From positions 252,841 to 316,840 of the forward strand of contig JBQMRO010000061.1 of NCBI GenBank assembly GCA_052174475.1: DNA of 64,000 nt, written 5' to 3'. The position numbers and the translations under genes were made by a program. The DNA comes from Arsenophonus sp052174475. GTDB lineage: Bacteria; Pseudomonadota; Gammaproteobacteria; Enterobacterales; Enterobacteriaceae. The notes beneath the pieces were generated by a model that saw only the letters and a list, made by a program, of their open reading frames with translations, had not been told where the DNA came from and did no database searches. Positions 38,846 to 49,866 of this stretch are shown one piece after another (the first letter of the stretch is position 1; each line of letters opens with the position of its first letter).

Positions 38846-39034
38846 ATATCAAGCTAACAGCATCGACGATACATATATCTCATCACTACTTTTTTAAGTC
38901 TTTATCGATTGTAATAAGAGATTATTGTTCGTTTAATAAAATTAATTGAGCTAGTTCATATTTTAAGTGAAAATAATCCAATTTTTTCGCAGAGTTATGT
39001 AAACTGGCCACCCTAATAAGTGAGGCACTTTTGA

Positions 39035-40873
39035 ATGACTAATGAGACTGAACTCTCTTTTGTTGATTTAGGTTTATCAACACCAATTCTTTCTGCACTA
39101 AACGACCTTGGTTATGAAAAACCATCACCAATACAACAGCAATGTATACCATATTTATTAGATGGATATGACGTATTAGGTATGGCACAAACCGGTAGTG
39201 GTAAAACTGCCGCTTTTAGCTTACCGCTATTACATAATATAGATATCACATTGAAAGCCCCTCAAATCTTAATGTTGGCACCAACGCGTGAGTTAGCCGT
39301 ACAAGTTGCAGAAGCTATAGCTGAATTTTCCAAACACATGCGTTCAGTAAATGTGATCGCACTCTATGGTGGACAACGTTATGATTCGCAGTTACACGCA
39401 CTAAGGCAAGGTCCACAAATTGTAGTAGGAACACCAGGTCGCTTATTAGATCACTTAAAGAGAGGGAAGTTAAATTTATCTCATTTACGTGGACTGGTTC
39501 TTGATGAAGCGGATGAAATGTTACGTATGGGGTTTATTGAAGACGTTGAAAACATCATTAGTCAGATCCCTACAGAGCATCAAACGGCACTATTTTCTGC
39601 CACAATGCCGGAAGCGATTCGTCGTATTACACGTCGCTTTATGCGATCACCAAAAGAAATTAACATTCAATCCAGTTTGACAACGCGTCCAGATATTACC
39701 CAAAGTTATTGGTCTGTCTATGGTATGCGTAAAAATGAGGCATTAGTTCGTTTTTTAGAGGCTGAAGATTTTGATGCAGCAATTATTTTTGTACGCACTA
39801 AAAATGCCACATTAGAGGTTGCTGAAGTGCTTGAACGTAGTGGGTACAATAGTTCAGCTCTAAATGGTGATATGAATCAAGCTCTACGTGAACAAACATT
39901 AGAGCGTTTAAAAGATGGCCGACTTGATATATTAATTGCCACTGATGTTGCAGCACGTGGTCTAGATGTTGAACGTGTTAGTTTAGTTGTTAACTATGAC
40001 ATACCGATGGATGCAGAATCTTATGTGCATCGAATTGGTCGTACCGGTCGGGCAGGCCGAGCTGGACGTGCTCTTTTATTTGTCGATAATCATGAACGTC
40101 GACTATTACGGAATATTGAACGTACCATGAAACAATTAATTATCGAAGTTGAGTTACCAAGTTCTGCGCTTTTAAGTAAACGTCGACAAGCTATATTTTC
40201 TGAAAATATTCAAAAGCAATTAGAAAGCGGTGATTTAGAAAAATATCGTATATTACTTACTAAATTAGCTTCAGATGACGATCTGGACATGGAAACCTTA
40301 GCTTCAGCATTATTAAAAATAGCGCAAGGTGATCGACCGCTAATATTGCCAGCTGATCCTGTTCGTCGTACAAAATGTGAGTTTAATTCACGTGATAGGC
40401 GTTGTCGCAATAATGGTACTTCTGAGCGTGAGCGTACTCCACATCGAGAGCGTTATGATGTCGCTGATATGGAATTATACCGTATTGAAGTTGGTCGTGA
40501 TGATGGCGTCGAAGTTCGGCACATTGTCGGAGCAATTGCTAACGAAGCGGATATTAATAGTCGTTATATTGGTAATATTAAGTTGTACGCCTCTCATTCA
40601 ACGATAGAGTTACCAAAGGGTATGCCAAAAGAATTACTTAATCATTTGACACGTACCCGTGTTTTGAATAAGCCAATGCAGTTGCAGTTACTAGGTGAAG
40701 CACAACCGTTTCAACGTCACAGTAATAGTAGACATCGTAATAATACTGAATTACGCGAACGAGGACGACGCCGTTTTGGTAATGAACGTCGCACGGAACG
40801 TGAACGATTCCGTGATCGTAATGACAGACATAATAATACTGGATTACGTACTCATAGTAATCATAACATCTAA
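39035..40873 (+). CDS. deaD: DEAD-box RNA helicase DeaD/CsdA
   Basis: ATP-dependent RNA helicase for ribosome biogenesis and mRNA decay, mainly at low temperature. It has 612 residues (E. coli 629). The Q motif lies near residue 20-35 (GYEKPSPIQQQCIP), Walker A AQTGSGKT near 51-58, PTRELA near 85, DEAD in LDEADEMLRMGF near 157, SAT near 188 and the helicase C domain with ATDVAARGLDVE and HRIGRTGRAGR. The CsdA RNA-binding domain (about 475-560) and an Arg/Asn-rich tail follow. GAGG precedes the ATG. Last gene of the conserved block; an IS-rich stretch begins behind it. Confidence 0.97.
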   Translation: MTNETELSFVDLGLSTPILSALNDLGYEKPSPIQQQCIPYLLDGYDVLGMAQTGSGKTAAFSLPLLHNIDITLKAPQILMLAPTRELAVQVAEAIAEFSKHMRSVNVIALYGGQRYDSQLHALRQGPQIVVGTPGRLLDHLKRGKLNLSHLRGLVLDEADEMLRMGFIEDVENIISQIPTEHQTALFSATMPEAIRRITRRFMRSPKEINIQSSLTTRPDITQSYWSVYGMRKNEALVRFLEAEDFDAAIIFVRTKNATLEVAEVLERSGYNSSALNGDMNQALREQTLERLKDGRLDILIATDVAARGLDVERVSLVVNYDIPMDAESYVHRIGRTGRAGRAGRALLFVDNHERRLLRNIERTMKQLIIEVELPSSALLSKRRQAIFSENIQKQLESGDLEKYRILLTKLASDDDLDMETLASALLKIAQGDRPLILPADPVRRTKCEFNSRDRRCRNNGTSERERTPHRERYDVADMELYRIEVGRDDGVEVRHIVGAIANEADINSRYIGNIKLYASHSTIELPKGMPKELLNHLTRTRVLNKPMQLQLLGEAQPFQRHSNSRHRNNTELRERGRRRFGNERRTERERFRDRNDRHNNTGLRTHSNHNI

Positions 40874-41179
40874 TTAATAGAATATTAATTTATTTAAATT
40901 TTTATTTATTAAAATGTTATCCACCGAATTAGTATTATCCTAATGCCTCTTTAAAAGCTTTTAGATAGCAACGATTAGTCAACGAAATATCTTAACAATT
41001 ATTTAATACTAATTTTGCCTATTTGCTTTTAGCAAAGTACTTTTTTTAGTTGAGTCATATTAAGAAAATGTTAATGGTGGAAACCCAACTAAATATAGTA
41101 TACATTTCAATAGTTAAGTACTATCAGCTCAGTAAACTCTTATTAATATTTGTTATTAAGATAACAAATTGCTTATTTT
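40874..41179. other. Intergenic stretch behind deaD
   Basis: AT-rich DNA without a recognisable gene, ghost or terminator. It ends where the IS1595-like copy 3 begins. Confidence 0.5.
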
Positions 41180-42194
41180 TAAGGCCTGCTGCTTTGCTCG
41201 CAGAGAAGCATGGAACCATATCTATATTTTAATTGTTGTTGGTTCAATCAATCTTCTATAGAGAAGATAATTTAGTAAAAATACCATGTACCATGGAATC
41301 TACTCAGCTAACCTTATAATCAGATGATATAACTATCCACATTTTAAATGTGGATTCCTTACCAATAACTCTTATAGTTATCAAGCCTTATTAAGTGACG
41401 GTGAGTAATTTCATGCTTGTTAGAAAAGATTTTGTCTATTTTACTTCATCCGAGTCATTGATATATTCTTATCAATGATCAGCTCAAGAAAATAATTAAC
41501 ACACCCCACTCTGTCTTAAACTCTTCAAGAATCTTATCGCTTACATGACCCTGTTGATCTATGGCGATTAAGAGCGAAATTCATTCTTTCTTTTGTCTCC
41601 TCCTCTCCCGCCTTTTCTAGCTTCACTATGTGGAATATAATTCTTCCATTTAAAGGATTTAGAGAAAAATATTTCATTGACTTCACTAATAGCACTTAGT
41701 ATATGTATCTTACCTGTTACACTGAAGCAAAGGGAGGTCAGTGATGCATCTAAACACTATTTTTAAATCAATGTCTATATATTTTATATAACTCCAGTAA
41801 AGTCATACTATTCAATATACATCGAAGATAACTAAAGTGGTTATCCTTGTAATGTAGTTTTATCAAAGAACTTTTAATAAAATTATTAAATATTTTCTGC
41901 AATATAAGGTTTTATAACGACATCGTTATAAAACTAATTAATATGTATAGCGAGCCCCATAGCAGATTATATTTTTCCTGTGATATATTAATAGAATAAA
42001 GTGGATTGAAATGCTCCAATTCATGATTTTATATCATCAAATAGATTGTCGCCGAGCTAACTAACAAGATTGCTCTTTATGTTTGGATGGAGTAAATAAA
42101 AAGTTTTTAAGCTGTATGATTGTTTTCTTTTTCATGGTAATCGCTATAGGAAAATCCTTCATACAGTATAAGGGATTTCTACCAACAACTTTTG
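41180..42194 (-). mobile_element. Degraded IS1595-family (ISXO2-like) element, copy 3
   Basis: Reverse orientation, about 1 kb. Blocks at 41280-41400 (C-terminal region) and 41800-42000 (N-terminal region) align with the other copies. The right end near 42178-42194 (accaacaacttt) matches the shared terminus, while the left end is poorly kept. The 60-codon frame at 42083 is a chance opening inside it. It lies at the break in gene order between deaD and waaP. Confidence 0.72.
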
Positions 42195-42205
42195 CTAAAA
42201 CAGAC

Positions 42206-42290
42206 AAAATTAACATATCGCAAAGTATAAATAATACTCAGATCATGAACACATCCCAGAAATAGGGTAGCTGCGCTTCTTATATTATTT
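42206..42290 (+). repeat. Short dispersed repeat, copy A
   Basis: aaaGTATAAAtaaTACTCAGAtcATGAACA and the following GTAGCTgCGCT are shared with copies near 9862 and 47184. It lies directly right of IS1595 copy 3. Function unknown. Confidence 0.6.
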
Positions 42291-42359
42291 TGAGCTACGT
42301 TCTCAATATATATATATTATAACTGCAATTTTTAAAATTTTTATAAAAAATGATTAGAG

Positions 42360-43157
42360 TTATAATCCTCTCCTAACAGTTCTTTCTTTTATTTTTTCTG
42401 CTTTAATATTAGCGTTTGATATCAATTTTTGTTCGTTATTAAGAATATTTTTTATACTATCAGAAAAATAAATTTGCATAAAACGAAAAATATCTCTGTG
42501 ACTTAAACCAATATTTAGTGATGAAAAATATAGTCCAATCAAATCTTTATCTTTCCAACGTTTTGGTACATGTTGACGTATCTGTGCGCGGTGTAAGTCA
42601 ATAATTGAAATCTTTAATTTTTTTTCATCACCATCAAATGGTAAATATAATAAAAAATGACAAATATAGCAATCGCGATGATTAATGCCACATGTATGCA
42701 TTTTACGCACTATTTCAGCCATTCGAAAAATTAATATTTTTTTAGTATTAAATTTAGGGGCTGAATTTTTCCAATTTGCGCAGTACTCTTTTAAGCTAAT
42801 GGTCGGAATAATCGCTTCGGTAATAATGAATGACTTACGGCGTAAAGGGTTAATTCCTTTTTGACCGAAAGCTTTACCGTTCATTGTGTCAATGCCTGCC
42901 TCATATAGGCAATGAATTGCTTTCCATTCTCTATCTGCACCTAATACTGGTAAGCGTAAAGAAAATAGATTTTTTAAAATTTCTTTTAAAGAAATACCGT
43001 AATGAATTTTAAGAAAATAATTTTTTGCTTTAACATTAAAGCGTAATGTTTTACGTGTCTCTAATTGACGAAAAATTTTACCATCTAATTTTTCTATTTC
43101 TATAAAAGGATCTTTATCTTTCCATAAATTTTTAAAAGGTTGTTTAAGTTGAAGCAT
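42360..43157 (-). CDS. waaP: LPS core heptose(I) kinase WaaP
   Basis: Kinase that phosphorylates heptose I of the inner LPS core, which stabilises the outer membrane. The length is 265 residues, as in E. coli. It belongs to the eukaryotic-like kinase fold: a catalytic-loop HRD in INHRDCYICHFLL near residue 160 and a DFG-equivalent IDLHRAQ near 188. The N-terminus MLQLKQPFKNLWKDKDPF matches the family. Its ATG lies inside the end of waaG with 14 nt overlap, as in other enterics. The rest of the waa cluster is missing. Retention points to a Gram-negative outer membrane with phosphorylated core. Confidence 0.97.
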   Translation of the reverse strand: MLQLKQPFKNLWKDKDPFIEIEKLDGKIFRQLETRKTLRFNVKAKNYFLKIHYGISLKEILKNLFSLRLPVLGADREWKAIHCLYEAGIDTMNGKAFGQKGINPLRRKSFIITEAIIPTISLKEYCANWKNSAPKFNTKKILIFRMAEIVRKMHTCGINHRDCYICHFLLYLPFDGDEKKLKISIIDLHRAQIRQHVPKRWKDKDLIGLYFSSLNIGLSHRDIFRFMQIYFSDSIKNILNNEQKLISNANIKAEKIKERTVRRGL

Positions 43158-44268
43158 TCTGATGGTACCCCAAAATAATATCTGCAGCTTTTTCAGGCAA
43201 ACTATATAAATCTTGAGTATCAGAAAAGCGGCGTGCAGATTTAAGCCATTGATTCAATAGAGATTTATTAGTTAAACTTTTTATCAAAGCATTATTAAGA
43301 TTTTTTTGCCTATAAGGCTCATTTATTACTATGCCACAATTTGCATGTTTGATATAGGGTGCATAGCCACAAATCTCTGTTGTAATTACAGGTAAGCCCG
43401 CTGCAATAGCCTCGATTAATACTATGCCGGCAGCTTCTTGATAGGCTGGATGGATCAAGATATCAGCAGCAGCCATCAATTCAGATATATCATTACGTCC
43501 ATAAAAAAATAAAACTTGTTTATCTATTCTCAATTTTTTTGCTAGTCGTTGATAACTGGTAGATGAGTCTTGTCCTACCACCATTAAGATAGTTTTATTT
43601 TTTATAATGTCAGGCAATGAAGCTATTGATTTAAGTGTTCTATCTACGCCTTTACGTTTAAAATCTGAACCAACTTGTAATAAAAGAAATTGATCTTTAG
43701 AAATAGCATTTTTTTTACGATAAATTAGTTTTGCATTGATAATTTGTTGGTCATATTTTTTACTAGGATCAATACCAGGAGGTAATAAATAAAAACGTTC
43801 GTCAGATGTTTTGTAATGTTTTTTAAAGTCATTAATTTGATGCTGGGTGAGCATTAATAATTTGGCATAACTATTTGCGTCAAAAACAGATTTTTCATAA
43901 GCGATATAATGTTTATATCGTTTGGTCAGTTTATAAAAAAAACCTTTTTCTATTTCTGCATAACAAATATCTGCTGCATAATAAATATCTAATCCTGGCA
44001 TTTTATTAAAACCAACAATAATATCAGCAAAATGTTGGGTTAAATGTGTTTTAACCTGATTATAAAACGCTTCATTACGTCTATGATTTGTATATGATTT
44101 AACTGGGATTATGATAACGTTAATATGAGAAGGGACTTCGTCATCCCATACCATTGTATAAACACGTATTCGATGCCCCCATTTTTGGCAAGCAGATAGA
44201 ATCTGGATAAAATCTCTTTGTAGTCCGCCAAAAGGAAAATATTTATATAAACAAAATGCAATTTCCAT
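43144..44268 (-). CDS. waaG: LPS core glucosyltransferase I WaaG
   Basis: GT-B fold glycosyltransferase (family GT4) that adds the first outer-core glucose to heptose II. It has 374 residues, the E. coli length. The N-terminus IAFCLYKYFPFGGLQRDF, including the membrane-associating region, is intact. The nucleotide-sugar motif EAAGIVLIEAIAAGLPVITT is near residue 280-300, with ELMAAADILIHPAYQ before it. GGAT precedes the ATG. It is first in the waaG-waaP pair. Upstream waaQ and downstream waa genes are absent, and IS remnants border both sides. Confidence 0.97.
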   Translation of the reverse strand: MEIAFCLYKYFPFGGLQRDFIQILSACQKWGHRIRVYTMVWDDEVPSHINVIIIPVKSYTNHRRNEAFYNQVKTHLTQHFADIIVGFNKMPGLDIYYAADICYAEIEKGFFYKLTKRYKHYIAYEKSVFDANSYAKLLMLTQHQINDFKKHYKTSDERFYLLPPGIDPSKKYDQQIINAKLIYRKKNAISKDQFLLLQVGSDFKRKGVDRTLKSIASLPDIIKNKTILMVVGQDSSTSYQRLAKKLRIDKQVLFFYGRNDISELMAAADILIHPAYQEAAGIVLIEAIAAGLPVITTEICGYAPYIKHANCGIVINEPYRQKNLNNALIKSLTNKSLLNQWLKSARRFSDTQDLYSLPEKAADIILGYHQNAST

Positions 44269-44309
44269 AAAATTATATCCTTATCTTAGATTTAATGGTT
44301 TGTATATGA

Positions 44310-45193
44310 CTATCTTAGTAGAGATCTTTTATAGTATGAAAAGGATTTTTGATACAGAGATTGTCATGAAAAAGCAAACACTCATATAAATCAAAGAGAT
44401 TCTTTCTTTACTACATGTAACATAAAGCTTTATGTTACTAGATGGATTAGCGATAATTCTACCAGATCATGTCAATTCACGGATTTAAAAACTCATTCAA
44501 CTTTATCCTATCCATATTATCACAGTAAACATAATATCCACTCTGGGATATTCATTAATGGTTACAGCGATATCATTGCAAAATCCCCGATTGAACGAAA
44601 AGATCTAACAATTTTACTGAAACTCTTCTGATAAAACTACATTACAAGGATAGATAATTTAGTTAGCTGGTATGTATGTTGAATAGGTTGACTTTACGGA
44701 AATCAACGAAACAAATGGGTATTTATTTTAAAACAATATTTAAGGCATTATTGTTTCCTTACTTTAGTGGAGACAGTCAAGATAAATGCACTAAGTGATA
44801 TTGTTATATATCAATGAAATATTTTTCCTAATTCTTTAAAGGAAAGCATTATATTTCATATAGTAAAGCTAAAAAATGCGGGAAAAAGAGGAGATAAAAG
44901 GAAAGAATGAATCTCCCTCTTAATTTCGAGAGATTAAGAGGGTCATGATAAGCGATAAGATTTTAAAAAGTTTAATTCAGAGTTAATTAGTTTTTTTTAA
45001 AGCCAATAATCAATAAGAGTCGATCCTTTTATTGAATGGAGCTAAATGATATGAAACCTTTATAAGCAAAGATAAAATTAGTTACCATTAACTAATAAAA
45101 CTTGATAACTATTAAGTTATTGGTAAGAAATTTTACATTTAAAATGTAAACAGTTATATCAGATGATTACAAGGATAGTTAAATGGATTCCAG
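44310..45193 (+). mobile_element. Degraded IS1595-family (ISXO2-like) element, copy 4 (diagnostic copy)
   Basis: The only forward-oriented copy of this family. Frames give YFS.FFKGKHYISYSKAKK near 44810 (DExxFLESFKGxR motif of ISXO2-like transposases), KERMNLPLNFERLRG near 44900, and FHIQNVNSYIS.L-like residues near 45140-45170 followed by W.GF.GV, the usual NVNSYHSRLKxWxxRFHGVATKYL end. The N-terminal zinc-ribbon region near 44560-44680 is also visible. Its right end is cut by IS256 copy e. Confidence 0.82.
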
Positions 45194-45480
45194 AGTTATT
45201 AGCAGATTTTAATATATGGTGATCAGGTTTCACTCTTATAGTTCGTAAATCTCTTTTCCATCTTTAAATTGGATGTTATTTACCATCATGGTCAATAAGT
45301 AAATTTCCTGAACCGATTCATAGTTAAAAAACTGAGCTCTCTTTAAAAGAAGATCAAAAGCTACCTTTTTATTGATAAAAAGGAGATAAGATTAGTTTAC
45401 TAGGTCTAGTATAAGTTAAAATTTCATCGAAGTATATATTCTTTAACCTAATGCAGTAATTGTAGAGATATTAACCTAGG
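45194..45480 (-). mobile_element. IS256-family end fragment, copy e
   Basis: The sequence from gttattagcagatttt onward aligns with the left end of the other reverse-oriented IS256 copies (53931, 63386), through the CATCTTTAAATTGGATG block at 45259. Only about 290 bp remain, inserted into the end of IS1595 copy 4. Confidence 0.7.
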
Positions 45481-45499
45481 CTTGACTTAATAACCATCG

Positions 45500-46560
45500 T
45501 TTTTTTATTTTATATATGTTTATAACAATAATTCTATTTTCTGTTTGCGAGTTTTAGCGGCAATGAAAGTAGTCTGTTGCCACACAGAATACATTTATAC
45601 GAATCTCTGAGCAGTAATCCTTTCATTAAAACGGGTAAATCTCGGTTTTACTGGTTTTTACGAACCGTTATCTCCCAGTGCCTTATACGCAATATCTTTA
45701 ATAGTAATTAATTTCATTTACAATGAAATAAAAAACCATAAAGTAACGCACCAGCTTAATAAGCTCACGCAGGAATCTTGCTAATATAGCGCTAGCTTAT
45801 ATCTTCTTGCGTCAGAATCTGCTACTGGTACTGCTTAATCCAGTAGTTATAGTAATGATATATAACTACTCCTAGATCAGTAATGCCGCAGTTTTGAAGT
45901 TGGATACCATGACGTTTAAAATAGGAAATGCCAAAGTATTTCAGACTATGTAACGCCCACTTTTTATCTTTTTATGAAATGTGTACTTTCCAGTAACATC
46001 CGCATTATGCCTTCATGTAACCCTACCGTTACTTTCTGGCACGGATATTTCCACAGATCAGAAAGCACTAGAATTTATTAGGTCATCACTATGACACATC
46101 AGTCGGATGACAGCAGGTCGCAGCAGATTTTTTGCCCTCTCTTTTTTTTGAAGAATAACTTATGCTATACAGCATGTTTAATATCTACACTGCTATAAAT
46201 AACGGAGACATTAATAGGTGAAGGTTGATTAAGTTATCAACTCATAAGTATCAAAGACACAGAAGATACCAATTTCAATATCTTGTTTACGTGCTTACTG
46301 CACCATAACGCAGCAGTAGCGAAAAACAGAGGATTGAGAGTAGCTAAGTATTGTTGAAAAGGCTAAAAAATAGGAGTAAGAGTTAAATAATGTGTTACTA
46401 GTTGCAGATGAGTAAAATATGAACCTGCGTTTCTAACTACTGCTCGATAGTTTCGACGTCAGATAAGCTATAGGATTTTGATTTAGACCATTAACGGAAA
46501 AACATCGGTGAAGATATTTAGGAGAGACATAACAATAGCGCCGGGTATCCAACATAACAC
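45500..46560 (-). mobile_element. Degraded IS91-family transposase, copy 2
   Basis: Reverse-strand frames give LNPLFFATAALWC near 46320, DIEIGIFCVFDTYEL near 46270 (the family has LEIGIFCALHTYGRQLNQHPHIH here), KLFFKKKRGQK near 46140, KRHGIQLQNCGI near 45900 and LLLRDSYKCILCGNRLL near 45580. This is the order of an IS91-type Y2 transposase including its late zinc-finger-like CxxC. Many frameshifts; inactive. Confidence 0.82.
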
Positions 46561-47183
46561 AAATGTTGCAGGTAAGTATTCGGTTAACAGTTAACCGGAT
46601 TAATTAATACTTTCATCGTCTTTTTTAAGAAAGTTATTCTAGCCATCATCAATAGTGAAAAATAGTTCAATTTTGTGCGAGAGATATGTATTTGGATATT
46701 TATATCAGAGGCATAAGAATTGTCATTCTGTTCACATTCGTCAGGTTTATTAGCGCATCCATCTTTATGCTTCTCCTATATGATAAAGGAGGTAGAGAGT
46801 TATTTCTAGTTCTCTATATGGGATGAATTCATCGGCAAGCATACTATTAGTGATTACCTATCAATGCAGTTGTGTTCAGCGTCATCGACTTAAACCTGCG
46901 GATCCCGCGTTTTCTCAAAACCCCGAATAATCGTAACTAGAAGTGGATAAATACTTGCATATCAAGAAAAGAATGAGGACTGAGTTGTTGGACACATTTC
47001 TATATAGCCTCTTTTTGGGTGTGATAAAAAATCAATCGATCTCTCCTCATTTATTTCTGGAGGGAGATTTTATAAATCGCTTTCGATAAACAGATATGTA
47101 ACATATCAAATTTAGTGTTATCCTCCTAAGTTATCTAGTTTACCCTTTCTAGGAGGCTCAATATGACCTATCTGAATAAATTT
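46561..47183. other. Unassigned intergenic stretch
   Basis: Somewhat less AT-rich than ordinary spacers and therefore probably former coding or mobile DNA. No frame gives peptides I recognise. It lies upstream of the IS91 copy. Confidence 0.4.
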
Positions 47184-47275
47184 TTAAAATTAATATACTG
47201 CAAAGTATAAAACAGTACTCAGACTATGAACATCCATAAAGTAGAGTAGCTTCGCTGTTTACACTATAGTGCTAG
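47184..47275 (+). repeat. Short dispersed repeat, copy B
   Basis: gcaAAGTATAAAacAGTACTCAGActATGAACATCC and the following TAGAGTAGCTtCGCT match copies A and C. The longest and cleanest of the three. Unknown origin. Confidence 0.6.
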
Positions 47276-47973
47276 ATTCTAGCTTTTCTGAGCAGATTAG
47301 ATGGAGCAGTTTCGATACCTATTTAAAATGGTTGCTTTTCTTAAATCACAGCGCTGCAAGTGTCGGCTTCGTATTCTTAACTCTTTTAAAACCCGATTAA
47401 TTGAATTTGTCGTTTTTATGATTCCGAGTTCGGATGACGGGAAGGCATGGAATGCCAACCGTTCTTTTCGCTCTTTCTTCAGATTCTTAATCGCTTAGCA
47501 GAATACGCTGAAAACATTACCAACAAAACATCAAGGGATTTATCAGTGGCATCGCAGCTCTCTGCTAGCCAGAACCTCCAGAAGATCAACCTTAACTTTC
47601 GATTGCATGAATTTTGTGAAGTTAAAGCTACTGCATTAGCTATTTTTTGTAGCTAATGGCGTTTATCCTACATGTCCAAGAATATCTTTGCCATTGCATC
47701 ATAAAAACTAAGACTACCATCTTTTGTAACAATCCCAGAGATTCGGTTAATCTCCGCACTTACAAGCCATAATGCAGTAATGTTGATAATGAGCAACAGG
47801 CAAAGGTAATCAGCTTTCCTGACAGAATGTCATATTCCCATCGGCCAAGAAATAAATATAGTGGGAATGACTTGATGAGCACAGACACCATTGCCTATAT
47901 TCTTAAAGTCATTGTTATTTCAATCTACTAATAAGATACCGTAGAAAATCAATAAGCTTTAGGCTATGTTGGC
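47276..47973 (-). mobile_element. Degraded IS256-family element, copy f (partial)
   Basis: Aligns with the left halves of copies b, i and j (transposase C-terminal side). The frames of 65 and 69 codons opening at 47301 and 47447 on the plus strand are antisense openings, not genes. The 5' half was lost where IS1595 copy 5 starts at 47974. Confidence 0.72.
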
Positions 47974-48963
47974 AAAGGTTATTACCTTGTTCATAGAGTA
48001 ATGTGTAGCCACATCTGTATTTCAATTGTTATAGTTTTACGCAATCTTCTCCATGCCAAATAATTTAGTAAATAAAACCCTACACTATGACATCTACTTA
48101 AGCATCTTTTTAATCAGCTGATATAACTGTTCAGATTTTGAATCTGGAATTTTTTATAAATAATACTCTGATTATCCAACTTTATTAGGAGATAATTACT
48201 AATTTTTGCTTGCTAGCAAAAGTTTCGTACTATTTAGCTCCATCCGAATAAAGGATAAACTCTTTATCGATGATCGGCTTAAGAAAACGGATAACATACT
48301 CTGTATTAAACTCTTCAAGAATATCATTGCTCACATGATGTTCTTAATTTTAGGAGATTAAGAGCGCAATTCGTTCTTTTTTTCTTTTCCTCTCCCTCGT
48401 TTTTTTAGCTTTCCTATGTAGGATATAACCCTTCCCTTTAAAAGATTCAGGAAAAATATTTTCATCGACTTTAACAATAGCGCTTAGTGTATTTATATTG
48501 TTTGTCTCCGCTCAAGCAAGTAACCAACGACAGCATATAAGCGCTATTTTAAATCAATACCTATTTGTTTTGTTAACTTCTCATAAAGTTAAGTTATTTA
48601 AGATGCATCATAGATAATTAAACTATTTATCCTTGTAACATAGTTTCATCAAAGTGTTTCTAATCAGTTTGTTAAATGTTTTCTGTAATTGGGGATTTCA
48701 GAACAATATTACTGTGTAATTTATTTCCAATGAATATTGGGTTCAGTATGATAATACTGAGCAAGATAAAGTAAAATAAGTTATTTTATTATATGAATTA
48801 ATATCATCCAATAAATTTATCACCAAGCTAACTAATAAGATACAGCTTTATGCTAGCAGAGAATAAGAAAGGTTCTCTTTGAACTATAACTGTTTACTTT
48901 CTATAGCAACCTCTATAGCGAAAATTTTCATATAGTATAAGAGATTTATATCAATAACCTTTT
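47974..48963 (-). mobile_element. Degraded IS1595-family (ISXO2-like) element, copy 5
   Basis: Left end aaaggttatta and right end aataaccttt form the inverted repeat, so the element is about 990 bp. Reverse frames near 48060-48200 give NLNSYIS.LK and FHGV-like residues of the transposase C-terminus. It is sandwiched between IS256 copies f (reverse) and g (forward), each of which lacks its 5' part. Confidence 0.78.
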
Positions 48964-48984
48964 AAGGCATAGTTGAAAGGATAT

Positions 48985-49866
48985 ACTCTCTTTGCAGTTA
49001 CCATATTAGCAGACTAAAACAGCAATAGCTTGAAGAGTAACAGGTAATAGTAGCTGTGTAATTTAAGTATACGCGTTATGTTTATTTTTTAGCGGAAGAC
49101 ATATGTCATCCTGTCAGGTGCAAGCTGATCGCCTTTACCTGCTATTTATATTGGCGTACTGACGATGGATGTAAAGAGCTTGTTACGATTAAAGATACAT
49201 ATTGAGAATTAGAAGCGAACTAGACCGAACTTATTAATCACCTGCGAACGTATGACTTAACTATATATTCTATGACTACCACAGAAGAGGATCCTCTTAG
49301 TTTTCAGAATGAAATAACAAAGATATTCCTAGACACGAAGCACCAATGTTGTTGGGTATAAAAATAACTAATGTGCTTCCTTCACTCCATTAAGTCCATG
49401 CAAGCGAAAATTAAGACTAAGCTGCAGAAAAGTCCTAGCTAGAATGGAGCCGTAATGCCGCTAATAAAGCCTTTAATCCTTTATTGGCAAAGCTTTTAGC
49501 GTATCCTTCAGCGATGAAGAAGTTGGAAAAAGATCGACAGGAATTAGCTTGGATTCTACGATTTTTCGTCAATCAACCGCACTGGGCGTCAATAAAAAGG
49601 ATAAATTCAATTGAATCGGCTTTTGCGGCAGTGAAGCTACGAAACTGATACACACAAAGCACTATGTCTCAAGAAAATAACTCTTTCAATGCTATTTGAG
49701 TTGCTCCCGTCTGCTAAGAAAAGCTAGAACTGTGACTAAGGGATTTAAGATGTTGACCTTAATGGTAACAAAAGTTCAATTTAAGGATGAAGAACAGATT
49801 TATGAGGAATTAGAATGGAATGTAGCCTGTGACTACTAATTCATAATATCAGATTTCTAATAGCTA
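48985..49866 (+). mobile_element. Degraded IS256-family element, copy g (3' part)
   Basis: Begins inside the transposase and continues to the right terminus. Near 49520-49620 one frame gives MKKLEKDRQELAWILRFFV and then RINSIESAFAAVKLRN, which is the family motif around TNPIESTFATVRHRT near the C-terminus. Good diagnostic evidence for the IS256 family. Inactive. Confidence 0.85.

Noticed and set aside
42083..42265. 60-codon plus-strand frame with a hydrophobic N-terminus resembling a signal peptide
   Set aside because: It lies antisense within the terminal part of IS1595 copy 3, has no Shine-Dalgarno and no similarity.
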